DNA of 64,000 bases, taken from contig NZ_CP108494.1 in the NCBI RefSeq assembly GCF_041435435.1, positions 4,374,501 through 4,438,500 on the forward strand, in the 5' to 3' direction. Shown here piece after piece: positions 42,880-50,956 of the stretch (the stretch's first letter is position 1; the number at the start of each line of letters is the position of its first letter). Origin of the DNA: Streptomyces sp. NBC_01241 (lineage in GTDB: Bacteria > Actinomycetota > Actinomycetes > Streptomycetales > Streptomycetaceae). The notes beneath the pieces were generated by a model. The model was given only the letters and a program-made list of their open reading frames with translations. It ran no database searches and was not told the DNA's origin. A program made the translations under genes and the position numbers.

Positions 42880-43341
42880 TCAGGGGAGCTCGCGGTATTC
42901 GGTGATGAGGTAGTCGGCCTCGTCATCGATGGCATTCTCCAGCCAGTCGATGTGAATCTCAGTGGGGTGTCCATCTGCGGCAAATACCGTCTCCGCGACT
43001 TCAGCCTGGCCTGCACGGGCCTTCTGGACATCAGTGAGGAGACCGCCAAGCGTCGGGACATCCTGCGGATTCTCCTCGACCGTGCGCCGGGCCGGCTCGT
43101 CGAGGCCGATCGCTTTGACGACCTTCCCGTTTCCCACGGTGATCCGGTACTCCCCAAGGCCGCTCCGCTCTCCGGACTCGGAGAGAAGCCGGAAGGAATA
43201 CCGATGCGGTTCGGACCATCGGGCTGCCTTTGCCTGGCCACCGCCTCCGGCGGTGGCCGGTGTGGACCCTGCGTCGCAGCCGACCACGGCGAGGGCAAGC
43301 GCAGCGGATGCGACGAGCAGGTACATGCCGGATTTCGTCAC
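42880..43341 (-). CDS. DUF6174-like lipoprotein
   Basis: 153 residues. Lipobox in LALAVVGCDAG (Cys about 22), so membrane-anchored outside the cell. The rest (HRYSFRLLSESGERSGLGEY, ITVGNGKVVKAIGLDEP, LTDVQKARAG, HPTEIHIDWLENAIDDEADY) matches the DUF6174 pattern as I remember it; function unknown. It lies in the 1.1-kb segment between the two identical attachment sites and is the only intact gene there. GTG at 43341; ATG six codons later is an alternative. Confidence 0.8.
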   Translation of the reverse strand: MTKSGMYLLVASAALALAVVGCDAGSTPATAGGGGQAKAARWSEPHRYSFRLLSESGERSGLGEYRITVGNGKVVKAIGLDEPARRTVEENPQDVPTLGGLLTDVQKARAGQAEVAETVFAADGHPTEIHIDWLENAIDDEADYLITEYRELP

Positions 43342-43401
43342 GGTTAGGCCTTTCAGCAGCTCAATTGCCCCTTCGACGGCATCGCGATTGATTCGGTTCC
43401 C

Positions 43402-43575
43402 CTAGCCAGTCTCCTCGTTAACGTCCTCGAGTCCCCGTGCGTCGTCCATGCGCTCGGCAGCCGCGCGCAGGGTTGTCTGCATCACGTGGGCGTAAGTGTC
43501 CAGCGTCATGGTGATCGTGCTGTGGCCGAGGGTTTCCACGATCGTGCGGGCGTCCACACCCTGGGCGAGCAGCGA
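43402..43575 (-). pseudogene. C-terminal fragment of a tyrosine-family integrase
   Basis: 57 codons: SLLAQGVDARTIVETLGHST then ITMTLDTYAHVM and RAAAERMDDARGLEDVNEETG, ending at 43402. It contains the integrase LGH motif and the catalytic tyrosine (DTYAH), but the N-terminal domains and the HxxR box are gone; similarity ends exactly at repeat block B. This is the remnant of the enzyme that presumably used the flanking tRNA-Arg sites. Confidence 0.85.
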
Positions 43576-43576
43576 C

Positions 43577-43603
43577 TGACATCAGCACCTGACATCAACG
43601 TCG
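43577..43603 (+). repeat. 27-bp repeat block B
   Basis: TGACATCAG at 43577 and TGACATCAACGTCG at 43590, 13 bp apart, same layout as block A. Its left edge is the breakpoint of the integrase fragment. Confidence 0.6.
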
Positions 43604-43694
43604 GTGCACGCAGGGATACACCGGCGTACAGGTGCATCATGGTCAACGGGTCCAGTTAGCCGTGACAGACCGAATGATCCGTGTGCGCACCCGC

Positions 43695-43738
43695 CTACGG
43701 ATCAGAAGGTTGCAGGTTCGAATCCTGCCGAGTGCACA
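43695..43738 (+). repeat. attachment site copy 2 (exact tRNA-Arg 3' half)
   Basis: Identical to 42569-42612 over 44 bp. The tRNA 5' half is absent, so this is a displaced 3' end and marks the right boundary of the inserted segment. Confidence 0.9.
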
Positions 43739-43743
43739 GCAGA

Positions 43744-43784
43744 CGAGAGGCCCCCAGGAGAAATCCCGGGGGCCTCTCGCTTTT
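43744..43784 (+). terminator. terminator after attachment site copy 2
   Basis: Perfect 12-bp stem CGAGAGGCCCCC (43744-43755) with 43768-43779, then CTTTT. Probably the original tRNA-Arg terminator displaced by insertion. Confidence 0.8.
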
Positions 43785-43898
43785 GCGTTGACGGCAGTCT
43801 TGACGGGCCGTGGAGCAGAAGCGGGTCGAGGCCGGGCGGCCGGGGCGAGCGCCCTGTTCGAATCGGCGAGCCGGAATTCGTGGTGATCCTTCGCGAGT

Positions 43899-43928
43899 GC
43901 CGGCCGCCCCGTTGCCGGGGCGGCCGGC
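43899..43928. terminator. 13-bp GC hairpin after the oxidoreductase gene
   Basis: Perfect stem GCCGGCCGCCCCG (43899-43911) with 43916-43928, loop TTGC, 72 bp past the leftward oxidoreductase stop. Confidence 0.6.
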
Positions 43929-43999
43929 CTGCGTGCCTTCACCCACCTGTTCGGGCCGGGGCCCGAGTTGTCGTTCATGCACGCAGAAGCCCGGCAGGG

Positions 44000-45196
44000 T
44001 CAGGCCGACGCCTTGACGGCCGAGGCCGCCCGGGCCCGCTTCTGCACGACGCGGCGGCGCCGGGTCGGCATCCCGAACGTCGGGTTGGCGACGCCCCAGG
44101 CCGCGCCTTTGCAGACCAGCTCCTTGTAGACGGCGGCGAGCCGTCCGGTCAGGGCCGCCCGGACGGCGCGGTCGTCGGCGGTGACGTACTGGATCACGCC
44201 TTCCTTGCGGCCCAGTGAGATGCACTGGTTGAAGTAGCGGAGCGGCGTGTTCGGGAGCTTTCCGCCGGTCAGGCGTGCCGCGATGGCGTCGGCGGCCTGC
44301 CACGCGGTGGGGCCGCCCGAGGCGCACGACATCCGCAGCGGCTTGTCGCCGGGGCCCATCACCATGGCCGCGTCGCCGATGGCGTACACGTCCGGGTGCG
44401 AGACCGAGCGCATGGTCCCGTCGACCACGATCTGGCCTGTGCCGGTGACCTCCAGAGCGGTGGCCTTCGCGATCGGGTGGACCGCGAAGCCGGTGGTCCA
44501 CACGGTGACCGCGGCCGGGACGGACGTGCCGTCGGCGGTGGCGACGCGGTCGGCCTCCACGCCGGTGACGGCGGTGTGCTCGTGCACGGTGACGCCGAGC
44601 TTGTCGAAGACCTTCCGCAGGTGTCGGCGGCCCTTGGGCGAGAGCCAGTCGCCGAGCCCGCCGCGGGCGACGAGGGCGACGTCGAGGTCCGGGCGGGCCT
44701 CGGCGATCTCGGTCGCGGCCTCCAGGCCGGTGAGGCCGCCGCCGACGACGACCACGGACTGTCCGGCGTCCAGGCCGGCCAGACGCTCGCGCAGCCGGAG
44801 CGCTCCGGGGCGGCCGGCGATCTCGTGGGCGTGCTCGGCGGTGCCGGGGACGCCTTGGGTGTTCCAGCCGCTGCCGAGGGCGTACACGAGGCTGTCGTAC
44901 TCCAGCTCCTCGGTGCCGTTCGCGTCGAGGGCGGTGACGGTCCTGCGGTCGACGTCGACGCCGGTGACCTCTCCGAGCTTCAGTTCGACGCCGGTGCCTG
45001 CGAACATCTCGCTGAAGGGCCGGGGTTCGAGGTCCTGGCCGACCGCCAGCTGGTGCATCCGGACGCGCTCGACGAAGTCGGGCTCGGCGTTGACGAGGGT
45101 GATGGCGACGTCCTCGCGGCGCAGCCGCTTGGCAAGGCGCCCGGCGGCGAAGGCTCCGGCGTATCCGGCTCCGATGACGATGATGCGGTGCTGCAT
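44000..45196 (-). CDS. NAD(P)/FAD-dependent oxidoreductase (NDH-2-like)
   Basis: 398 residues, pyridine nucleotide-disulphide oxidoreductase fold. FAD Rossmann motif IVIGAGYAGAFAAGRLA (residues 5-21), NAD(P) motif VVVVGGGLTGLEAATEIAE (about 155-173), and FAD C-terminal motif VYAIGDAAMV. No redox Cys pair, so type II NADH dehydrogenase-like. ECF41 sigma factors are typically encoded beside such oxidoreductases, and one is 93 bp upstream. AGGAG precedes ATG 45196. An ATGTGA-N6-TCACAT palindrome lies in the gap. Confidence 0.92.
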   Translation of the reverse strand: MQHRIIVIGAGYAGAFAAGRLAKRLRREDVAITLVNAEPDFVERVRMHQLAVGQDLEPRPFSEMFAGTGVELKLGEVTGVDVDRRTVTALDANGTEELEYDSLVYALGSGWNTQGVPGTAEHAHEIAGRPGALRLRERLAGLDAGQSVVVVGGGLTGLEAATEIAEARPDLDVALVARGGLGDWLSPKGRRHLRKVFDKLGVTVHEHTAVTGVEADRVATADGTSVPAAVTVWTTGFAVHPIAKATALEVTGTGQIVVDGTMRSVSHPDVYAIGDAAMVMGPGDKPLRMSCASGGPTAWQAADAIAARLTGGKLPNTPLRYFNQCISLGRKEGVIQYVTADDRAVRAALTGRLAAVYKELVCKGAAWGVANPTFGMPTRRRRVVQKRARAASAVKASA

Positions 45197-45266
45197 TTCC
45201 TGGCTCCTGTCTCGCGCGGGTTCGCCCCTTGAACCGGGCAGCCCGCCGTTTCCTGACAGGAACGGG

Positions 45267-45284
45267 ATGTGAAGCACCTCACAT
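45267..45284. promoter_or_regulatory. palindrome between ECF41 and oxidoreductase genes
   Basis: ATGTGA (45267-45272) and TCACAT (45279-45284) with 6-bp spacer AGCACC, resembling CRP/FNR-type or GntR-type operator spacing. It starts 71 bp upstream of the oxidoreductase start. Confidence 0.45.
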
Positions 45285-45289
45285 CGGCG

Positions 45290-46234
45290 TCAGAAGGCGT
45301 GGAACAGAGGTTCCCCGTGGTCGGTGGCCGCCCACCGCCGGGTCGCCCGTTCGAGCTTGTCGGGGTTGACCTGGTTGCGGAACGCGGCGATGCCCTCGGC
45401 GGTGACCTCCAGGCACATGATGCCGATGACCCGGCCGTCGACGACCGCCACGACGGCGGGGGCGCCGTTGGCGGTCGTGGCGTAGACCTCGGGGGAGCCG
45501 CCGGCGATGGCGCGCTTGGCCTTGCCGGGTTTGAACAGGCCCCGCATGAACTTCGCGACCGCCAGGGCGCCCTCGAACGCCTTGGCACGGGCCGGGACCT
45601 TCCCGCCGCCGTCGCCGATCGAGAGGGCGTCCTCGGTGAGCAGCCGCACGAGCGGCTCGGTCCGGCCGCTGGTGGCGGCCGCGAGGAACTCCTCGACGAT
45701 CCGCCGGGCGGCGGCCTCGTCGATCTCGGTACGGGCCCTGCCGTCCACGACGTGCTTCTTGGCGCGGTGGAAGATCTGCTGGCTGGCGGCCTCGGTGATG
45801 TCGAGGATCTCAGCGATCTTCCGGTGCGGGTAGTCGAAGGCCTCCCGCAGCACGTACACCACCCGCTCGTTGGGGGAGAGGCGCTCCATGAGGGCGAGGA
45901 CCGCGTACGAGACCGATTCGCGCTGCTCGGCGGTGTCGGCCGGGCCGAGCATCGGGTCCCCGGCGAGCAGCGGCTCTGGCAGCCACTGGCCCACATAGGT
46001 CTCGCGCCGGGCGCGGGCCGAGGTGAGCTGGTTGAGACACAGGTTGGTGAGGACCTTCGTCAGCCAGGCCTCGGGGACCTCGATGCGGTCGACGTCGGCG
46101 GCCTGCCAGCGCAGAAACGTGTCCTGCACGGCGTCCTCGGCATCGCTCGCGGAGCCGAGGAGGCGGTAGGCGATGGCCTCCAGGCGGGGCATGGAGGCCT
46201 CGAACCGGTCCATGTGGTTCGTGGTCAGAGCCAT
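45290..46234 (-). CDS. ECF41-family sigma factor with C-terminal SnoaL-like regulatory domain
   Basis: 314 residues. Sigma region 2 (AIAYRLLGSASDAEDAVQDT), the ECF41 linker motif WLPEP (GQWLPEPLL), region 4 (LSPNERVVYVLREAFDYPHR), then a roughly 120-residue SnoaL-like domain with the group's DGGGK and NPDKL motifs. In ECF41 factors this extension replaces an anti-sigma factor and tunes activity (known). The target is probably the adjacent oxidoreductase gene. Lies between attachment-site copies 2 and 3. Confidence 0.93.
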   Translation of the reverse strand: MALTTNHMDRFEASMPRLEAIAYRLLGSASDAEDAVQDTFLRWQAADVDRIEVPEAWLTKVLTNLCLNQLTSARARRETYVGQWLPEPLLAGDPMLGPADTAEQRESVSYAVLALMERLSPNERVVYVLREAFDYPHRKIAEILDITEAASQQIFHRAKKHVVDGRARTEIDEAAARRIVEEFLAAATSGRTEPLVRLLTEDALSIGDGGGKVPARAKAFEGALAVAKFMRGLFKPGKAKRAIAGGSPEVYATTANGAPAVVAVVDGRVIGIMCLEVTAEGIAAFRNQVNPDKLERATRRWAATDHGEPLFHAF

Positions 46235-46402
46235 GGCCCGGATCCTAGCCTTCACGGCGCGCGGCGGACCTTGGGCTGCGGCCCTGCGCCGCACGACCGG
46301 TGCTGTTCGACTTGCCGGACGCAGTGGATCGCGGTGACCGGATCGAACGCTTCATCCGTCCGCTACCGTTTCTCCGGGGCCTTGCAACGGCCTTGATGGC
46401 CG

Positions 46403-46445
46403 TACGGATCAGATGGTCGCAGCCTCGAATCCTGCCGAACGCACA
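46403..46445 (+). repeat. attachment site copy 3 (decayed tRNA-Arg 3' half)
   Basis: 43-bp match to the tRNA-Arg 3' half with six mismatches (for example GGTCGCAGCC for GGTTGCAGGT). Acceptor and T-stem changes mean it is not functional. Suggests an older integration than copy 2. Confidence 0.75.
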
Positions 46446-46449
46446 GTGG

Positions 46450-46503
46450 CAAGAGGCCCCTCGGATTCGCCATCCGCCGTTGTCCGGGGGCCTCTTGGCT
46501 TTT
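46450..46503 (+). terminator. terminator after attachment site copy 3
   Basis: 11-bp stem CAAGAGGCCCC (46450-46460) with 46487-46497 and a 26-base loop, followed by CTTTTCC. Related in sequence to the terminator after copy 2. Confidence 0.7.
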
Positions 46504-46536
46504 CCCCCGCAGGTATCGGAATCCGGGAGTTCACAC

Positions 46537-47427
46537 ATGGGGTGCATGGGGTGGCAGTGCACCGGGCTGCGGTGGCCGGATGCGCAGGGGGTGCCCGTGC
46601 TGGGGTGGCGGCGGGGCGGGGTCGTGCGGGTGAGTGCGCCGGCGTACGGGACGGAGCTCGGGTTCCGGGCCGTCGGGCGGCGGCACTGTGTCGGGGCGCG
46701 CGGGAACGCGTGTCCGGTGGCGGCCGTGGTGGCGGGGCGGAGCACGGGGGCGCGGTGCCCGGAGTGTGCGCGGCTGGACCGGGCGCATTCGGTGGCCGCC
46801 GACACGATCGCCGACGACCCCCGGACGTACCGCGTATATCTCGCCTGGTTCGGGCCGGGGATGGTGAAGGTCGGGATCACCGCCGAGGAGCGGGAGGCGG
46901 CGCGGTTGCGGGAGCAGGGGGCCGTCGTGTTCAGCTGGCTGGGACGGGGGCCGTTGATGGCGGCGCGGCGGACCGAGGAGCTGCTGCGGTCGGCGCTCGG
47001 GGTGCCGGACCGGATTCCGTACGCCAGGAAGCGGGCCGTGCGCGCGGTGCTGCCGGGGGCGGCGGAGCGGCGTGCCGAGGTGGCGGAGCTCTACGCGCGG
47101 GCTGCGGCGCTGGAGGGGGCCGGGTGGCCGGAGTCGTTGGAGCGGTTGCCGTTCGAGGCGGTCGATCACGCCGGGGTGTTCGGGCTGGACGGCGCCGTCG
47201 AGGTGGCGTGGGCGGTCACCGAGTTGGTGGACGGGGGTGCGGTCGCGGGGCGGCTGGTGGCGGCGGCCGGGCCCGATCTGCATCTGGAGACGGTGACGCA
47301 CGGGGTCGTGGTGCTGGACACCCGGCTGATGACCGGCTGGGAACTGGAGGGCGCCGACGCGCGGGCCGGGGTGGGGGTGCCGGTGGTCGGCATCGGGGCC
47401 GGTGGCGTACAGGGCGGGCTGTTCTGA
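46537..47427 (+). CDS. DUF2797 family protein
   Basis: 296 residues. N-terminal cysteine/histidine cluster (RRHCVGARGNACPVAAVV, then GARCPECARLD) can bind zinc. The middle RVYLAWFGPGMVKVGITAEE resembles the GIY-YIG strand pattern (YxVYxx...xKVGIT), so a nuclease-like fold is possible, but I see no proof of activity. C-terminal region with repeated VLDTRLMTGWELEGAD. Codon use is normal for the genome. It starts 90 bp after attachment copy 3 and runs with the amidohydrolase. Confidence 0.85.
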   Translation: MGCMGWQCTGLRWPDAQGVPVLGWRRGGVVRVSAPAYGTELGFRAVGRRHCVGARGNACPVAAVVAGRSTGARCPECARLDRAHSVAADTIADDPRTYRVYLAWFGPGMVKVGITAEEREAARLREQGAVVFSWLGRGPLMAARRTEELLRSALGVPDRIPYARKRAVRAVLPGAAERRAEVAELYARAAALEGAGWPESLERLPFEAVDHAGVFGLDGAVEVAWAVTELVDGGAVAGRLVAAAGPDLHLETVTHGVVVLDTRLMTGWELEGADARAGVGVPVVGIGAGGVQGGLF

Positions 47428-47489
47428 GATCGTCGGAACCGTTCGGGGGGAGTCGGAAACCGTCCGGACGGAGAGAGAGGGGGCGCGGA

Positions 47490-48368
47490 ATGAGTGGTGA
47501 CGCCGACGACGTCGTGCGGTTCCGGGAACGGCTGGGGCTGCCCGGGATCATCGATGTCCACACGCACTTCATGCCGGAACGGGTGCTGCGCAAAGTCTGG
47601 GCGTATTTCGACTCCGCGGGCCCGCTGACCGGGATGGAGTGGCCGATCGAGTACCGGCACGACGAGGACGAACGCCTCGCGCTGCTGCGCTCGTTCGGTG
47701 TGCTCCGGTTCACGTCGATGCTCTACCCGCACAAGGCCGGGATGGCGGCCTGGCTGAACGGCTGGGCGGCCGACTTCGCGCACCGGGTGCCGGACTGTCT
47801 GCACACCGCGACCTTCTTCCCGGAGGAGGGCGTGGAGCGGTACGTGCGCGAGGCCGTGGAGGCGGGGGCGCGGGTCTTCAAGTCGCACGTCCAGGTGGGC
47901 GCGTACGACGCCAACGACCCGCTGCTGGAGCCGGTGTGGGGGCTGCTCGCGGAGGCCGGGGTGCCGGTGGTGATGCACTGCGGCTCGGGGCCGGCGCCCG
48001 GCAAGCACACGGGGCCCGAACCGGTCGGCCGGCTGCTCGCCCGGCATCCGCGGCTGCGGCTGATCGTGGCGCACATGGGGATGCCGGAGTACGCGGAGTT
48101 CCTGGCGCTGGCGGAGACGTACCCGGAGGTACGGCTCGATACGACGATGGCCTTCACGGACTTCACGGAGGACTTCATGCCGTTTCCGGTGGCCGAGCGG
48201 GGGCGGCTCGCGGCGCTCGGGGACCGGATTCTGCTGGGCACGGACTTTCCGAACATTCCGTATCCGTATGCGCATCAGCTGCACGCCCTGGAACGGCTGG
48301 AGTTGGGGGACGACTGGCTGCGCGCGGTCTGCCACGGGAACGCGAGCGCGTTGTTCGCCGTGGACTGA
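47490..48368 (+). CDS. amidohydrolase (ACMSD/TIM-barrel) family protein
   Basis: 292 residues, metal-dependent hydrolase of the amidohydrolase-2 type. Metal motif IIDVHTHFMPERV (HxH, residues 23-25), second histidine in VPVVMHCGSG, third in LIVAHMGMPEY, and the catalytic Asp in ILLGTDFPN. Family members include decarboxylases and lactonases; substrate unknown. Ribosome site GAGAGGGG before ATG 47490; 62 bp after the DUF2797 gene, probably the same transcript. Confidence 0.92.
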   Translation: MSGDADDVVRFRERLGLPGIIDVHTHFMPERVLRKVWAYFDSAGPLTGMEWPIEYRHDEDERLALLRSFGVLRFTSMLYPHKAGMAAWLNGWAADFAHRVPDCLHTATFFPEEGVERYVREAVEAGARVFKSHVQVGAYDANDPLLEPVWGLLAEAGVPVVMHCGSGPAPGKHTGPEPVGRLLARHPRLRLIVAHMGMPEYAEFLALAETYPEVRLDTTMAFTDFTEDFMPFPVAERGRLAALGDRILLGTDFPNIPYPYAHQLHALERLELGDDWLRAVCHGNASALFAVD

Positions 48369-48432
48369 CGGTCGGTGGAGGGCCCCCTCCCTGCCCTGCC
48401 ACCCACGCCCCATGAGTAGCTGAATCGTGGGC

Positions 48433-49431
48433 TCAGGGGGCTTTGAGCAGGCTGCGGAGGTTGCTCATGTGGGCCTGGATGTTGCGTTCGATGGCGGGTT
48501 CGATGGGGGCGGCTGCTGTGCCGTGAGTGGCCTGGCGGCAGGGGAGACAGAGTCCGTCAGGGAGAGCTTCCGGGCGGCCGGGGGCACCGCATTCGGTGCA
48601 TTCCACCATCAGGCGGCGTTCGGGGGCACCCGGTGCGGCCGGGGCAGGGGCGGCGGGCAGGCTCGGCGGGATCTTGTCGAGGAGACGGCGGCGGACAAAG
48701 CCGACGGGTGAGCCGACCGCTGCGGGGAGTCCGGACGTCAGAGCGTGGATGAGGTAATCGGTGTTCACACCACGTGCGAGCCATGCGGCGGCCAGCTCTT
48801 CCAACACCGAGCAGTCTGCGGCGGACAGCGCCAGGCGGGGTTCGGTGCGGCCCAGTTGGGCCAGGGCCAGGTACGCGGGCGAGAGGCAGTGGGGATACGG
48901 GATGGGCCGTGGGGGCACGGCCGGTACGCGGACCGGTTCCGCTGCGGGCTGCGGCGGTGCGACCGGCTCAGGAGCCGGCAGCGGGGCGTCGGCAGCGATT
49001 GTCCCGGCGGGCAGGGGCGCGGGCGGATCCGCGGGAACCCAAGGCGGCGGGGCGACGGTTGTGGTCGACGCCGCTTCCGGGACGGCCTTGCTGTCCTCGG
49101 CCGCCAGGAAGGCAGCCCACCACTCGTTGTCCCGGGCGGTACGCGACCAGAAGGTCCGGAACACCCAGCGGACCTGCTCCCCCTCACCGGCCGGGCGCCG
49201 GACGCGACGCAGATGTCCAGCCACCGACAGCGCGGTCAGAGCGGAGCCGACGGCCTGCTGCCCGTACCGCGGGAGATCCTTCGCCAGCGATTTCACGTTC
49301 ATCGCCGCACCGTCGGGGAGGTGGTCGACGTACCTGGCGATGTAACGCTCCCGCTCCGGCAGCAGCATGAAGTCGTCGCGGCGGGGACTTTGGTCCGGCA
49401 CCGACCGTTTGCCGTAACCGGGCTTGGCCAT
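48433..49431 (-). CDS. putative winged-helix DNA-binding protein of a Streptomyces paralogue family
   Basis: 332 residues. N-terminal region LPERERYIARYVDHLPDGAA, VKSLAKDLPRYGQQAVGSAL and LSVAGHLRRVRR looks like a winged helix (MarR-like wing at the RRPAGEGEQVRW hairpin). A Pro/Ala-rich linker (about 125-190) and a C-terminal domain with a CTECGAPGRPEALPDGLCLPC four-cysteine zinc ribbon follow. From memory, this family has several members per Streptomyces genome and no known function. ATG 49431 is chosen; GTG 49491 is possible. No clear ribosome site for either. Confidence 0.8.
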   Translation of the reverse strand: MAKPGYGKRSVPDQSPRRDDFMLLPERERYIARYVDHLPDGAAMNVKSLAKDLPRYGQQAVGSALTALSVAGHLRRVRRPAGEGEQVRWVFRTFWSRTARDNEWWAAFLAAEDSKAVPEAASTTTVAPPPWVPADPPAPLPAGTIAADAPLPAPEPVAPPQPAAEPVRVPAVPPRPIPYPHCLSPAYLALAQLGRTEPRLALSAADCSVLEELAAAWLARGVNTDYLIHALTSGLPAAVGSPVGFVRRRLLDKIPPSLPAAPAPAAPGAPERRLMVECTECGAPGRPEALPDGLCLPCRQATHGTAAAPIEPAIERNIQAHMSNLRSLLKAP

Positions 49432-50071
49432 CGGGTACGGGCGCGAGGATGCGGGCGCGCACAGGGCAGGGCTAAGGTTCTGGGTAGCCACGAGATCGCT
49501 CTTTTCGATCTTTGGGTGAGACCCCGGCCCGGTGCGTTGAACACCGTGTCGGGGTCGTTTCGTTGGGGGCACCGTAAGCAGCGGCGACTCAGCGCCGCAA
49601 GCCGGTCACGGATAGTCGTACTTGCTGGCCGTGACGGGTCGGGGAGGGTGGGGAGGTTTTCCCAACCTCCTTTGTTTCCCTACCGGTTACCGAAGAAGCT
49701 CGAACCTCGGAGCTCGTGTCCCGACGCCCGGGTCCCGAAGCTCAAGACTCGGGCCCAGCCCCCTCTTCGTACCCACGAAAGAGTGAATCAGCCGGTCCCG
49801 AGGCTCGGATCCCGAAGCTCGGATCCCGGGGTCCGGCTCCCGAATCCCGAAGCTTGGGCCGCGGGGAGTCCGCGAGCGCACGTGATCACGACCCGTCGAA
49901 TTCGGTGTCCGCGGCCCACGCCCAGCGGTCCCGTCGCAGACTGCGGGCCTCAGCGGCCTCGGGGTCAGTGCAGGCCGACGACGCATGGAAGCGACAGGAG
50001 AGCCGCTTTTCTCAGGGAATTCACAGAATCGGGAAAGGGCCCTCTCAGAGGAGCCTCACAGGGTGGGAGCC
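49432..50071. other. 640-bp intergenic region with degenerate 15-bp repeats
   Basis: No gene supported. A roughly 15-bp unit of type CGA(A/G)GCTCGGATCCC is repeated in tandem at 49799-49813 and 49814-49828, with degraded and inverted relatives from 49690 to 49860. The end carries direct repeats close to the response-regulator gene. Confidence 0.6.
50011..50061 (+). promoter_or_regulatory. direct repeats upstream of the response regulator
   Basis: CTCAG-N5-TCACAG at 50011-50026 and CTCAG-N7-TCACAG at 50044-50061, 33 bp (three helical turns) apart. OmpR-family regulators bind such direct repeats; autoregulation is inferred. Confidence 0.4.
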
Positions 50072-50809
50072 ATGACGACGACCTCGCCCCAGGGGCGTAC
50101 CGAACTGCTGAGTGCGGACCGCACCCCGGTCCGTGTGCTGGTGGTGGACGACGAGGCTCCGCTCGCCGAGCTGCTCTCCATGGCCCTGCGTTACGAGGGC
50201 TGGGAGGTGCGCAGCGCCGGGGACGGGGCCGGTGCCGTACGGATGGCGCGTGACTTCCGGCCCGACGTGGTGATCCTCGATGTGATGCTGCCCGGCACGG
50301 ACGGGTTCGCCGTGCTCGGTAGGCTGCGGCGGGAGCTGTCCGAGGTCCCCGTGCTGTTCCTGACCGCGCGCGACGCGGTGGAGGACCGGATCGCGGGGCT
50401 CACGGCGGGCGGCGACGACTACGTCACCAAGCCGTTCAGCCTGGAGGAGGTCGTGGCGCGGCTGCGCGGGCTGATCCGGCGCTCCGGTACGGCGACCGTA
50501 CACAGCGAGTCGACGCTCGTCGTCGGCGATCTGGCGCTGGACGAGGACAGCCACGAGGTCAGCCGGGGCGGTACGTCCATCCACCTCACCGCGACCGAGT
50601 TCGAGTTGCTGCGCTTCCTGATGCGCAATCCGCGGCGGGTGCTGAGCAAGGCGCAGATCCTCGACCGGGTGTGGAACTACGACTTCGGCGGGCAGGCGAA
50701 CGTGGTCGAGCTGTACATCTCCTACCTGCGTAAGAAGATCGACGCCGGACGGACGCCGATGATCCACACCCGGCGCGGGGCGGGGTATCTCATCAAGCCC
50801 GGTGAGTAG
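50072..50809 (+). CDS. OmpR/PhoB-type response regulator
   Basis: 245 residues. Receiver domain with acidic pair VVDDEAP, phosphoacceptor Asp in VILDVMLPGTDG, Thr in FLTARD, Lys in YVTKPF, all intact. A C-terminal winged helix (LTATEFELLRFLMRNPRRVL, ANVVELYISYLRKKI, IHTRRGAGYLI) binds DNA. A kinase gene should follow with a four-base overlap; only its first codons remain (50802 onward). So the protein is either orphan or served in trans. Confidence 0.95.
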   Translation: MTTTSPQGRTELLSADRTPVRVLVVDDEAPLAELLSMALRYEGWEVRSAGDGAGAVRMARDFRPDVVILDVMLPGTDGFAVLGRLRRELSEVPVLFLTARDAVEDRIAGLTAGGDDYVTKPFSLEEVVARLRGLIRRSGTATVHSESTLVVGDLALDEDSHEVSRGGTSIHLTATEFELLRFLMRNPRRVLSKAQILDRVWNYDFGGQANVVELYISYLRKKIDAGRTPMIHTRRGAGYLIKPGE

Positions 50810-50915
50810 GCGCGTGTACCGGCGGCGGCGGGGGCCGTGGACGCTACGGACCCGGATCGTGGTCTCGAAGGTGACGCCGATCGTCGCCGGCGGCGCCACC
50901 TTCTGCGACCTGTCC
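50802..50915 (+). pseudogene. remnant of the cognate histidine kinase 5' end
   Basis: GTG 50802 overlaps the response-regulator stop exactly as in intact two-component pairs. It encodes VSRRVYRRRRGPWTLRTRIV then VSKVTPIVAGGA, like a basic kinase N-terminus entering its first membrane helix. Identity to such proteins is lost after about 35 codons, and the next gene on the other strand begins 40 bp later. Deletion of the kinase body is the simplest reading. Confidence 0.65.
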
Positions 50916-50956
50916 CGCCCGAAGAGCGACGGGTGGACGAGTAGTTGGGCAACGGT

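Noticed and set aside
42795..42880. Short minus-strand zinc-finger-like fragment (ACPTCHRDV)
   Set aside because: Under 30 codons and without a start; could be an element relic but not supportable.
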